Below are positions 35,097 to 46,300 of a stretch of DNA of 64,000 nt, one piece after another. Both the position numbers and the translations under genes were made by a program. The notes below the pieces were generated by a model. That model did not search any database. It saw only the letters and a list, made by a program, of their open reading frames with translations, and was not told the DNA's origin. Position 1 is the stretch's first letter. Each line of letters starts with the position of its first letter. This DNA is from Mytilus galloprovincialis (Eukaryota > Mollusca > Bivalvia > Mytilida > Mytilidae), in contig NC_134849.1 in the NCBI RefSeq assembly GCF_965363235.1, positions 11,372,863-11,436,862 of the forward strand, given 5' to 3'.

Positions 35097-35165
35097 AGTA
35101 AGAAGCTGTGGTATGATTGGCAACGGGACAACTCAGAGACCCAATGACATAGAAGCTAAAAGTAT
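35097..35165 (+). repeat. R2 fragment
   Basis: AGAAGCTGTGGTATGATTGG, CAACGGGACAACTC and AATGACATAGAAGCT: the first 65 bp of R2, inside the predicted first intron of the minus-strand gene. Confidence 0.7.
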
Positions 35166-35219
35166 GTTTTGGCAGATAAATTAATATAATAGAAGAAATT
35201 AATCTGTAAACATTCGTAC

Positions 35220-35708
35220 CTGATCTATTTCCCATTCGTCTGGATTTCTGTAAATTGTCTTTTGTCTTAAAAGCTGTTGTTGTGTATATTGCTCTCTTTG
35301 TAACTTTTGAGCATACGTTTCGGGATAATCCCCTTTTGGAGGCTCGGGAGGTTGCCATGTTTTCACTTTGCCATTTGAATTAATGTCCGTATTTTTATTT
35401 CCATTATAATTTTTCTTACTTCTCCATTCATCTTTCAACAAGTCATCGGCATCGTCGTCGCTATCATCGAAAGGTTGAGGAATCCGTGAATTTGTTTTAT
35501 TATTATTTTCAATTCGAGCTAACTTGTTCGTATTCCCGTTTAATTGTTTGTCTGACAACTTGTTTTTTGAGTTCTTGATATTTTCACTTTTCACTGCGCT
35601 ATTTGAATTCACTTGTGATTTTGGGGACAATGCGTCCGATTTCTTGTCTGTGTTTTGTGAAGTTATCCGAACATCGTTTGATTTCTCTTTGCTAGAACCT
35701 GAACCCAT
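35220..35708 (-). CDS. First coding exon, probable N-myristoylated protein, unrecognised family
   Basis: An open frame of 163 codons starts at the ATG at 35708 (the preceding in-frame GTG is not a start) and runs to a donor, CAG/GTACGA, with the intron beginning at 35219. The N terminus MGSGSSK fits the N-myristoyl transferase consensus (Gly2, Ser6, Lys7), so a lipid anchor at a membrane is likely. Residues 10-75 are a low-complexity Ser/Asn/Lys region; an acidic cluster DDSDDDADD lies at 81-89. The last 45 residues (WQPPEPPKGDYPETYAQ... to NPDEWEIDQ) are more complex, Gln-rich and probably the conserved part. I do not recognise the family. Codon usage and length, against the AT-rich surroundings, support a real exon; the protein continues in later exons. 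Confidence 0.65.
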
Positions 35709-36654
35709 CACGTTAAAACAATTTCATAAAATTCTTATAATTTCAAATTATAAAATCTTACGTAAAGTATACTTTTCAATGTCTGAGATGTAATATACTA
35801 AATATACACACCCATATGGAAATTAATCCAAACAAAGTCCAATTAATCTACTTAAATCCAAAAATTAAAGTCCAGATTCGTGAAAGAAATTTCGTCACCG
35901 GGTATTGAAGATCTTCGCCTAGTATGTGATAAATAAATGTACATCAAATAAATAAATCACACAATTAATCGATAAATATCCAATACACATTCAATTAGGA
36001 TTTCACCGACCGACAATATTTGTAATTTAACTCCATTTTTTTTTTTACTAAATTTTTGTAGGCGTCGTCAATACTTTAACACAGGGGTGCACTAAATCTC
36101 TAACTTGTTAAAATGCCAATAATGTACTAGAATATTTTAACATATAACATTCAATAAACAAATAAACAAAAATATGAAAAGGTCGTTTTAAAGTTTGTAT
36201 TCACTACCGTTCCACTGACTGAGCAACTGCATGGTTGTGTATTGAGACGTATTATACGATTGAAGATTATTCAGTCATTTAAAAGTAACAAAAAATGAAC
36301 GTGATCCTACCATATTGACTATCGATCTTTATAACAGGTATACAATATTATTGATCGGTTTTATGTAATAAACTAGAGATAAAGAATGAAAGGAGAATCA
36401 GTCGATCTTTTACAAATAATTGAAATTAAACTGCTTCGGGGAAGTCTTGTTTTTATAAAACAAACAAACAAACAAATAATTTATAATTCATATGAGAATA
36501 CATATGAACGAAAAGGGGTTACATGTATTGGCATGTTATAGTATAATTCATAGGGAAGACGCACGTACAATAAGGGGTTATTGGGATGTTATAGACAAAA
36601 AGTAACATGTGTTAACCTCATGATCACAATGAAGTCTTTATAAATTAATACAAG
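35709..36654. other. Upstream region of the minus-strand gene, non-coding
   Basis: No exon is seen on either strand. The 89-aa plus-strand frame at 35524-35793 is the antisense shadow of the minus-strand exon. Promoter elements are not evident. Confidence 0.45.
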
Positions 36655-36730
36655 AAGATGTTGTGTGGTTGTGAATGGGACAACTCTCCAACATTGTTAC
36701 AGAATGACGCAGAAGTTAGTAACTATATAT
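36655..36730 (+). repeat. R2 fragment
   Basis: GAAGATGTTGTGTGGTTGTG, GGGACAACTCTCCAAC and GACGCAGAAGTTAGTAACTA match the R2 start. It lies just before an R1 copy. Confidence 0.65.
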
Positions 36731-36761
36731 ATTTAGAGCAGAGCAACGTATATATATATTT

Positions 36762-37190
36762 TCATTTTGTTTATTTTCTTTGGTTACATCTTCTGACATC
36801 AGACTCGGATTTCTCTTGAACTGAATTTTAATGTGCGTATTGTTATGCGTTTACTTTACTACATTGGTTAGAGGTATAGGGGGAGGGTTGAGATCTCACA
36901 GACATGTTTAGCCCCGCCGCATTTTTGCGCCTGTCCCAAGTCAGGAGCCTCTGGCCTTTGTTGGTCTTGTATTATTTTAATTTTAGTTTCTTGTGTACAA
37001 TTTGGAAATTAGTATGGCGTTCATTATCACTGGACTAGTATATATTTGTTTGGGGGCCAGCTGAGGGACGCCTACGGGTGCGGGAATTTCTCGCTACATT
37101 GAAGACCTGTTGGTGACCCTCTGCTGTTGTTTTTTATTTGGGCGGGTTGTTGTCTCTTTGACACATTCCCCATTTCCATTCTCAATTTTA
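36762..37190 (+). repeat. R1 copy, longest form
   Basis: 429 bp, aligning along its whole length with 31707-32137 in the same orientation, with scattered substitutions (for example CCTACGGG for CCTCCGGG). Together the two copies flank the 33.8-35.7 kb gene. Confidence 0.9.
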
Positions 37191-37194
37191 TATA

Positions 37195-37430
37195 TATGAG
37201 ATTCATCAATGAGTAAGGCCCATACATCATAGCAAGCTACAAAAGACAACTAAATGACAAACGAGAAAAATAACATGCAGCCTTATATATGTACAAAACA
37301 ATAAACGGCAGACAAATATGCAATTCAGCAAAAACAAAAAAATACAAACACGGAATTACGGGTTTCTTACTTAGGACAGGCACATACCTACAGAATGTGA
37401 CAGGATTAAACATGCCTCCGAACTATACGA
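37195..37430 (+). repeat. R2 long form, diverged
   Basis: CATCAATGAGTAAGGCCCAT, AACGAGAAAAATAACATGC, TCTTACTTAGGACAGGC and GACAGGATTAAACATG follow the distal half of R2. It abuts the R1 copy. Confidence 0.6.
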
Positions 37431-39654
37431 TTGGTCATCTGCATAAAGAATACTGACTCACTAGTGGAAACAACTTAAAGTCAGAGAGCACAATTTTTCA
37501 AACCACGACTTTTAATTGAGAAATGTATTTTCAATTCTAAGTATTTGATGATATCCACGTACTCAACAGAATAACTCCAAGCTTCAGTCAACAAAAATTA
37601 TTAGAATAAAACAATTATGGTTATGTAACAATATGTTTAACACTTTAACAATAGCTAATAATTTTAAACAGATTAGAATCACTATTAGTACAAGAAACGA
37701 ACTGATAAAAAGGCAATTGAAAAGATTATCTCTATACGAAAACGAAAAATTGTGTGGATTAATGTAAAAAATGAACATGATGAAAGGTGTATTGTAGATA
37801 AACAAATTAATCTCTTTAAAGATGTTTAAAGTTTTCCACACAATGTTGAGGAATTATAGATAGCTGACTAAATCAAAAATTAAAAAGTTATTCTTCAAAA
37901 GATCACAACAAAGCCCAAATCACACAGACGCGTGTTAAGCACGTTATTGCGTCAATACCGTGTAATCAACCAGTCCACACTAGTAAACAGTTTTTCTATA
38001 AAATCATAACAATTAAGTTATATAAAATTCATATCCATAGACTAGACAGGTAAGTACTATTCCGAAAATAACTACAAATTGTTGTATCATATTTAACAAT
38101 AGTATAAAATAAGGACAACATATTGACAAAACGTCAAAAATATGCGTGTCAGACGTAACAGACTATACACATAATAACCTTAGCAGGGGTGATTGTATTC
38201 TTCAAAACAGTCTTATATCCGCGAAAATTCGAATGAATGATATGCTTTATATATAAAGTATTACAATATTACTGAATATGCGTTCCTGTAACGACCAACG
38301 CTATATTTTGGCAAAAACAAATAGTGTTCATTATGGTCAGATTTAGGAAAATGTTAAGCTATCAAAATTTATAGGTTTTAGATTATAAGATTATATTATA
38401 TTTCGTTTGTGTAAATTATGCTCATAAAAGTACATAGATAGACCAAATCAAAATCGAATTTTTGCAGCACTCACGACTCATATAAAAATGCAACGGCATC
38501 TGGAAAATGTCTTGCAAGATGTCCAATGTCGGATTTCGCCCGCTTTTTACAAATAAACTGTCATTTGCGACGTTATTTATTGTAATTTCAGAATTATTGC
38601 ATGCTAAATAGTGCTTTTCCGTAATTGTACTGTAACTCTACATAACAGCTACATAATTTTTGATAATTTGCGTAGTCAAAATGACTTCGTTTTCAAAGAA
38701 ATGAAATGTCTTGCAAGATTGTTCACTGGACGATTTTCATACGTTTTCAACGTTGTCGATTCGGGACGCTATTTATATATGGTGAATAATCTGCATATAT
38801 CTCCTCAGATATAATTTTCTTGATAGTCAGATAATATCAACAAGACCACAAAGTATTAAAAAATCCGATTAGTTACTGGGGTTGTTCGTTTAGATAAGGT
38901 TCTTAAGTTGTGAAAAGGTTGTGTATTACGATAGGATAAAAAATCATCTTTTTTCAAATTTTCAAATTTGGGAAGCTTAAAACCGCGATTTTTTTTATTA
39001 CTCTACAACAAGATTCATATGTATAGAAAACTTAAAAGGGAAACTAAAATTAGGCCTGATGCGTGGCTATATACCTCTCCTTATCATTCAAAGCTTATAG
39101 ACATATGAGATGAATATAACTAACCTTTTTTTCTGACAATCCTTTCATTTCTTAATTTAATCGTTCCGTTTTTAAAGAAAGTAAAGTGAATTTTACGACA
39201 AGACCCGTCTAATTGTAATTCCCGTCAAACTTTTTTAATTAAAGCAAAATATATATCTTCTTTCTTTTCGGATCTAATTTGGAAACATTGCATTTTTTTA
39301 CGTTTTATGTCAATTGGTCTCTAGTAGTGTACGTTGTCTCATTGGTACTCATCATACCGTATATATATCTTCTCATTTCATATAGACTTATGCAAATACG
39401 CAAATACGATATATTTTGTCGTTTGTTGCTTACGTTACTTTCAGTGGGAAATATTTCATGCATATTCAGTACAATCAAACATTAAGAAGTATCCATATTC
39501 ATGTGCAAAACCGTTGAAAAATAGCAATCGAAATAAAAACATATCCCCAATAATCATTAATTATAATCGCCGTAAAATGTAAAAATTTTACGTTACCATT
39601 TGAGACGCAATATCGTGCGTAACGTCACAGTAAGCTATAAAACGTATCGATATG
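37431..39654. other. Non-coding, AT-rich
   Basis: No gene supported over 2.2 kb. A short phrase, AAATGTCTTGCAAGAT, is repeated at about 38507 and 38705. The 60-85-aa frames here carry no motif. Confidence 0.5.
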
Positions 39655-39772
39655 ATAATTTTAAAGAATTCTAAAGAGAAAACTAACGGCTTAATTTGTT
39701 TATACAGTACATGTACAAAGCCAAAAAAACGTAAAGCAAATACGATAATATACAGCATCAAACGACAACAAC
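39655..39772 (+). repeat. R2 distal fragment
   Basis: AAGAATTCTAAAGAGAAAAC, TAACGGCTTAATTTG and AGCATCAAACGACAACAAC fit the R2 second half. The next element begins immediately after it. Confidence 0.6.
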
Positions 39773-39934
39773 AGTGGCGGATCTAGAAATTTTCATAAGA
39801 GGGGGCCCACTGGCTGCCTTAGAGGGGGCCGATTTCGTCACGCCTCAGTGATTTCCTATATAAGCAACCAATTTTTCCCCCAAAAGGGGGGTGGGGGCGG
39901 GCCCGCTGCCCCCCCCCCCCTAAATCCGCCTCTG
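39773..39934. mobile_element. GGCGGATC inverted-repeat element, complete
   Basis: AGTGGCGGATCTAGA at the left and AAATCCGCCTCT at the right are imperfect inverted ends. The interior has a GGGGGCCCACTGGCTGCC block, TGATTTCCTATATAAGC, then G-rich and C11 runs. It appears to sit inside an R2 copy. It is the most complete copy of the family seen at 8707. Confidence 0.7.
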
Positions 39935-40284
39935 AACAAATTAGCATATGTTGAAGAAAATATCTGAGCACAGAAATTACAAATTATATAACAAAAAACC
40001 ATTTGAGTTTATCTTTTAAAACAAAAAAGTTATTTCTTTCTTTCGAAAGAGAAAATACGGCCATTATTCCGAATTTTGAGCAAAGATACACAATGTCGAC
40101 CTCATTTTACTCAAAAAGTAGCACATGAAGGTATATTTCTTATAACTTATTTGATTTAATCAGATAAAAATAGTCTATATTGATTTGTTTTTATCAAAAT
40201 GTAAATACGGGATCAAAACTGTATCGTATGCCCTTAATTAAGGACCGAGTCCGGGGACGTGACAATGCTTTTAGTCTCATCAAT

Positions 40285-40293
40285 ACCGGAAGT
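40285..40293 (+). promoter_or_regulatory. ETS-type motif in TMCO1 promoter
   Basis: ACCGGAAGT lies 32 bp ahead of the TMCO1 start codon. ETS/GABP sites at this distance are typical of housekeeping promoters. No TATA box is apparent. This is a sequence match only. Confidence 0.45.
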
Positions 40294-40324
40294 TAATAAA
40301 TAAATAGTACCGTGGCCAACGAAA

Positions 40325-40385
40325 ATGTTGTCAGATTGTCTTCTCATTGTGTTTATATCAATTTGTACTGCTTTACTCGGCGAAG
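40325..40385 (+). CDS. TMCO1: TMCO1 exon 1
   Basis: Encodes residues 1-20 and one base of codon 21. The frame opens with ATG in context GAAAATG and reads LLIVFISICTALLGEG, matching the TMCO1 N terminus. The donor is AAG/GTAACT. The intron that follows is 5.4 kb. Confidence 0.95.
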
Positions 40386-43300
40386 GTAACTTCCCAAATG
40401 TTTTACTCCATCAGTTATGACATAAACCCCTCCAACTTTATGATCAAAGTTTCTCACAATATGTAAAATTGTATTCCTACATTGTCCTATCAGCTGTTTT
40501 TGTAAGATGATTTTTTTTATCAGGTTTGTACATACATGTATAACATGTATATTCGGTGTGATTGAAACCATTTGAGATAAAAAATCTAATATGACTCTGT
40601 ATGGTGGTGCCCCTGTCAGAGGTGGAACTTACAGATTAGGTAACAGGTATAACTATGATATCTCTGAAGGATATTTTTATATTGCTGTGACACCTCAACG
40701 TGGAAGCAAGTTAACTAGTACCAACGGAAACTCATACCATGTTTACTCGTACCAAAAAAGTTAACTCGTACCAACGTAAAGTCGTACCACTGGGAAGTCA
40801 TACCATTGAAAATATATTAAAAAATATGAATCTTTTGTGGTGTTTTTTCTTTCTAAAATTAATAAAAAAATGTTGAATTACTGTAATTTTATACTGGATT
40901 TTAATGAAAACTTGTAATACCATGTGAAATCTTAAATGTAAAAGGATGATATAGATGTGAATAAAACATAAGGTGTATGTGTATCTCTTGAGAGAGAAAA
41001 AATAATAATATTTGATGTTTTGTTAATTTTTTATAGATAATTGTTATTGATATTGTGGTAAATAAAGCATCAAAATAAAATAAACATCCTTTGTTATTCT
41101 GCCAGTACTACCATTAAGCCTACTGGCCATTCACAAGACCATTATTCACAATACAGATGGACAGTCAAACTCATAACTCATAAATAGAAATAAACTTAAA
41201 ATATTATGCTGCCAACACTACCATTACGTCTACTGGCTATTCACAATACCATTAGAACCATGGATGGACAGTCAAACTCATAAAAAGAAATAAACGCCAT
41301 GGCTAATAAATAATAGCACACAAGACCGTGACACCATAGCAAACAAAATACTAATCTGAGGATGATTTCAGGTATCATTTACTTTCCTCTGAAGGTGTCA
41401 CTACTCTTTATCAAAGCTATGCATATCTCACACATTAAATGAACATGACATTACTTCAAATCTTAAAAGAAGTTGTCTTATTTTGATAACATTACATAGA
41501 CGTAATAAACGACCTTGACTGGCTATGCAACCCTGCCTCAGTTGGTAATCCTTAACTTGTGCAAAATATTATATACATGTATAAAAAAAATCATACTTTT
41601 AACATGTTGGTCATAAACAATTTACAACCTTTAAAACACACTAAATTAATTCTTTCAGTGAATAAAATTCCTTTGAGAAACAAAAGAAAAGTATCCAAAT
41701 CTATTCAATGTAACTGATTTAGAATGATTAAAAATTAAATCCAATGGTTATCAGTATAAGTTGAAAAAAGAATGATTCAAGGGAGACAACAAATCAAATC
41801 TGCCAAGGTATTGTCTACATGTATATCTAATACACATGGAACATTATCTACAGATAGGTCATTGTACTTTCAAATTATATACATTTTACAGACTTTATTC
41901 ATAATTAAACACCAATCAAATGCATTTAAATAAGTTGGTACGAGTTAGCAGTGGTACAAGTTTACATTGGTACGAGGTTTTTTTTAGTGGTACAAGTTGA
42001 CGTTGGTACGAGTTTACATTGGTACGGGTTAACTATAATTCCTCAACGTAGGATGTCTTATAAACGTACATGTATCTACACTATTTATATCTAGCTGAAT
42101 TTTCTCTTGGTATGACGTCAGCTCTGCTGAATAACTTCTTGCAGTCCAGCAACACTACCTTTTTAATTATGACATCAAATGTTTTGAATTGTGATGTCAA
42201 ATGTTTTGAATAGGGCTCTTCACGGTTAATTCAGCCATATTGGATAGGGAGCAGATTTTCATAATGGAGGTAAAGATGATGTGAAAAATACGGGAAAACA
42301 TCATTTAAACAGAACCCTATTGTGAAGTCAAATGTTTTGAATTGTGACATTTGTGATGTCAAAGTCTACAAGAACTTGTGTGATTTTTTCGTAATGGCGG
42401 ACAAATTTGCCTTCAAGTGTAAATACATCCATTATTTGAAGTACCTTTTATGTAAAAAAGTTTCAAAAATATCCACAGTCCCCTAAAGCAAACTCTAGGA
42501 ATGTTGAGTCCAATAAAGTGAAAGAAGGCCAAAATTTTAACTTGCCCATTTGCATGAATCAGGTATGCAAATCGGGTCTCGCTAATTAGCGACAACAAGC
42601 GTCAAGAAGCGACAACAAGCGTCAACAAACGACAAGAAGCGACAACAAGAATTATTTTAGCAACAACAAGCGACAAGAAGACTATTTAGCGACAAGAAAA
42701 CATTTTTTTTTTATTAGATATAAAGAAATTTGTATTTAATGTTTTTTTTTAAATATACGAGCAGATATGTCTTACTATATAGATAGACGAAGAAATGAAA
42801 CATTTGTGAGGAAGAAAGAGATTGTGAAGTTTATATTAGAATATTGGTATATGAAGAAATTTAACATTTGTGAAGAAGAAAGAGATTGAGCTTCTTTTTT
42901 TATTTTTAAATATGAAGAATATGTATACGATAATGTATGTTCTGTTTTCATCAAAGTCAAAGTATGAATAAACGAATGGAGATATATATGGAGCGGGCAT
43001 AATGGAATATAATATTTTGATTCATTTGCTTAATACTATGCTCTAAGTGTACTCTTGTTATGTCAATTCGATGCTTTATTTGTAGAACTCTCAGCTATGC
43101 TTTGTCATCTTAATTATTTAAGCGTGTTTCCAGACCCCACGACGAGGACATGGTTCTACCTTGGGGTCCATATATTTTTTTTTTTTTTATTATTATTTTT
43201 AGTCATTATATAGTAATATGTACATTCCTATCTAACATAATATTTATACATTTTGTACATGGTGGTCCCATTTTGATAAGCCGTAGATTTTTACCACTAA

Positions 43301-46300
43301 GGTTCACTGTATTTTTGCCCTTTTTGAAGTTGTAGTTTTAGCATTTTTAATACGTTTTCGTTGGCAAGGTTTACGTGCACATGCACTTGTTTTGGGGATT
43401 GTCGTGGACTCTGGGATTGCGTTTAACTTTCTCCCATGAGTCAAGAATTTTTGCAATGCAAAAGCCTTTTCTTTCTCCGATTTAATCTGCCATAGAGCTT
43501 TTGTGCATTGAAAATGGCTTACTGAGGAGCTTATAATTCATTGTTCTTGATAGGAACAACATTAGATGTGGCTTCACCCTAAGGTAATAACAGTACACAC
43601 AATGCGGAACATCAAATGAGATGAACGAGTCCCGTGTCCCCTGTTTTATTGCTACAATAACATCCAATTAACACCTTCAACTTTGTACACGCGTCGACAG
43701 ACTATACAATTACACGCGCCAGATTATACAATCATTGTAAATAGTGAACCCCTGTTGAAAACTCAAGATTGTCATTAATTTCCTTTCATCTTCAATCAAT
43801 ATGCATAAACATGATAAATATCGTTTAATGAGGCAATAAACAAATAAAAAGATGAAAACAATCACATTTCAATTTTCTTTTCCTCCTGTTTGATTTCAGT
43901 TCTTTGTATTTCACAATTTGTGTCAATATTTTCAGGACAATGATGCACAAATGATTGGCTGTTATTCCTAATAGATGATAAAATATTATGTAAATAATGT
44001 TTCATTTTTTTCTATCAATTTTAACTTTCTTCATGTTGCTAAAATTATTTTCTTTTGCATATTCTTTTAATATTTATTGCAATAATTAATTTTAATTAAA
44101 AAAAAAATAGTTTCTTGTCGCTTGTTGTCGCTAAAATAATTCTTGTTGTCGCTTCTTGACGCTTGTTGTCGCTAAAAATCTTGTTGTCGCTTATTAGTGA
44201 GACAGTGCAAATCAGCTTGTTAAACTTTCAAATCTGAACAACTTTGCCATAATCCAAAGGTAAAATACCAAGTGTTATACACACTACATGTACATTATCA
44301 TATATTAAAATCAACAGACAAAGCAAAATACATGTATCTTGGCGTCACCATCACCAGCGTCTAGTAATGATCTGACATGGAATTCACATAACATTCCTAA
44401 TAAACATGATGAGGCAAATCAATGCATTACTAAGATTTATTAATGGAAATGGAAAAACCAACAGCATTAATTAAAACAAAAGAATTTGCACGTCAAAACA
44501 TACATGTAAAATGTACAAAAATGTATGTCAGACGAAAAAAATAGAATACATAGTGTTGTCTGAGACCCCTGGCAGAAATAGTTTGTCTAATTTATTAACT
44601 TCAAGGAAAGCAAAAATTAATTTATTAACTTCAAGGAAAGCAAAAATGACAAAATGCTATAAATATTATAAAAAAAATGATCTGATATATAAATATAATC
44701 TACAAAAATTGTAACTACTACAATATTTAATGTACTATTAATTTTTGTGATTTATAAACATGATAAATCTGTAAGTTCAAGTTCAAAATCAGTATAGATT
44801 TTTATCCGTCAGAGATGTCTTGTGAAACATGTTTCAGAGACTGAGCGAAATCATATGCAGCTTTTAGGTATTGACTGAAATATAACAGTCAGAGCTTAGA
44901 CATGAACAGGTAGATTTCTGTATTTGACTTAAAGAAGTCAAAACATGTACTTATTATAAAAATGTGTTTTCAATTTTAGACTTATCTAAGTCAGAAAATG
45001 ACAGACTTAAAGGTCTATTTCTGTTGATGAAAAAAATAATTTTAATTTGTGGCGTAAGTACACCACCTACATTGTATGACAGCAAAAACCTGTCTGAGAG
45101 TTCACAAGGACTTGAGCTATCTATATTTAATTATCTAATTGAACATCCTTATTAAACACAGATGTTTTACCTCATTAAGTGAGGTTCCAGGTGGTTTCAT
45201 TGTAAGGTTAATTAACATTATCTCTGATTTTTTAGACTCTCATTCATTTTTTTTCTTTAGAAGACAAAGCATTGTCTTTCAATGTAGTCATTATTTGATT
45301 TAGATGCATGACCTTTTTATAAATATGCGTGGGTCTTGAAGTTAATCAATTTTGTTAACTTATCGACTTGTAGGAGTTGACATTTGCAACTTTTTGATTC
45401 TGGTCAATTATTTCTTGCTTAACAATATTTGACTTATTAAAGTCGTATTTTGTCTTGCATTATTAAAGGGAGACAAATCCTAAATCTTACAAATTTAGAC
45501 CTCTATGTCAGAGTCAAAAGCAGATTCAGACTTATTTTTGTCTGAGCTCTGACTGTATAACAGATTGGATGATTACATATGTATCTATCTATGAATTATA
45601 TTTTTTTATTATTTCCAAGTATTTGGAGTCAAATGGAGATTGTCAATATCAACATTGGTGAAGAAATAATTTTTCATAAACTCCAATTCAGATTACCCAC
45701 CTTAAATCATATAGATACATGTATATGAAAAAAAAAACCACTTTAATTGATATTATTATGTTTTTTAGGACTAACATGGGTATTGGTATACAGAACAGAG
45801 AAGTACAAAAAACTGAAAGCAGAAGTAGAAAAACAGAGTAAAAAGTGTAAGAATATTAAAAAGTCCAAACATTGTGATAGTTGTTTGGATGTATGATTGA
45901 ATTAGCATGCATTTCATTTTAATTGAAAAAGATGGATATAGACACATAGAATTGCTGGACTGATAAATGAAATCATTGCCTACTATTTTCATGATTTTCA
46001 AATTCTGTATCCTTGGGAACATTTATGTGTTAATCACACAAATAAACCTAAATAAATAGATTTTGTTGTAATATTTTGCTCTCATTGACAAGAAATGAGT
46101 GAAAGAGAGTCTGAGAGAGTTATTATCCTAAACATATTAACAGTTAATTATTTTCTTCCTGAGTTTTGTAAAAAAATATTGTGTAGGAAAGTTTTATAAG
46201 GGAGGAGGGATGCATAGAAAAAGCAGAGGGGAGCAGTTCCCCTTAGTTTTTTTTAATACACATGTAGTTTTTACACTGCTTTGCGAAATAAATTTATTTA

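Noticed and set aside
44878..45565. Inverted pair TATAACAGTCAGAGCTTAGA and its partner as element ends
   Set aside because: Match is short and flanks do not give a target duplication; left as an intron note only.
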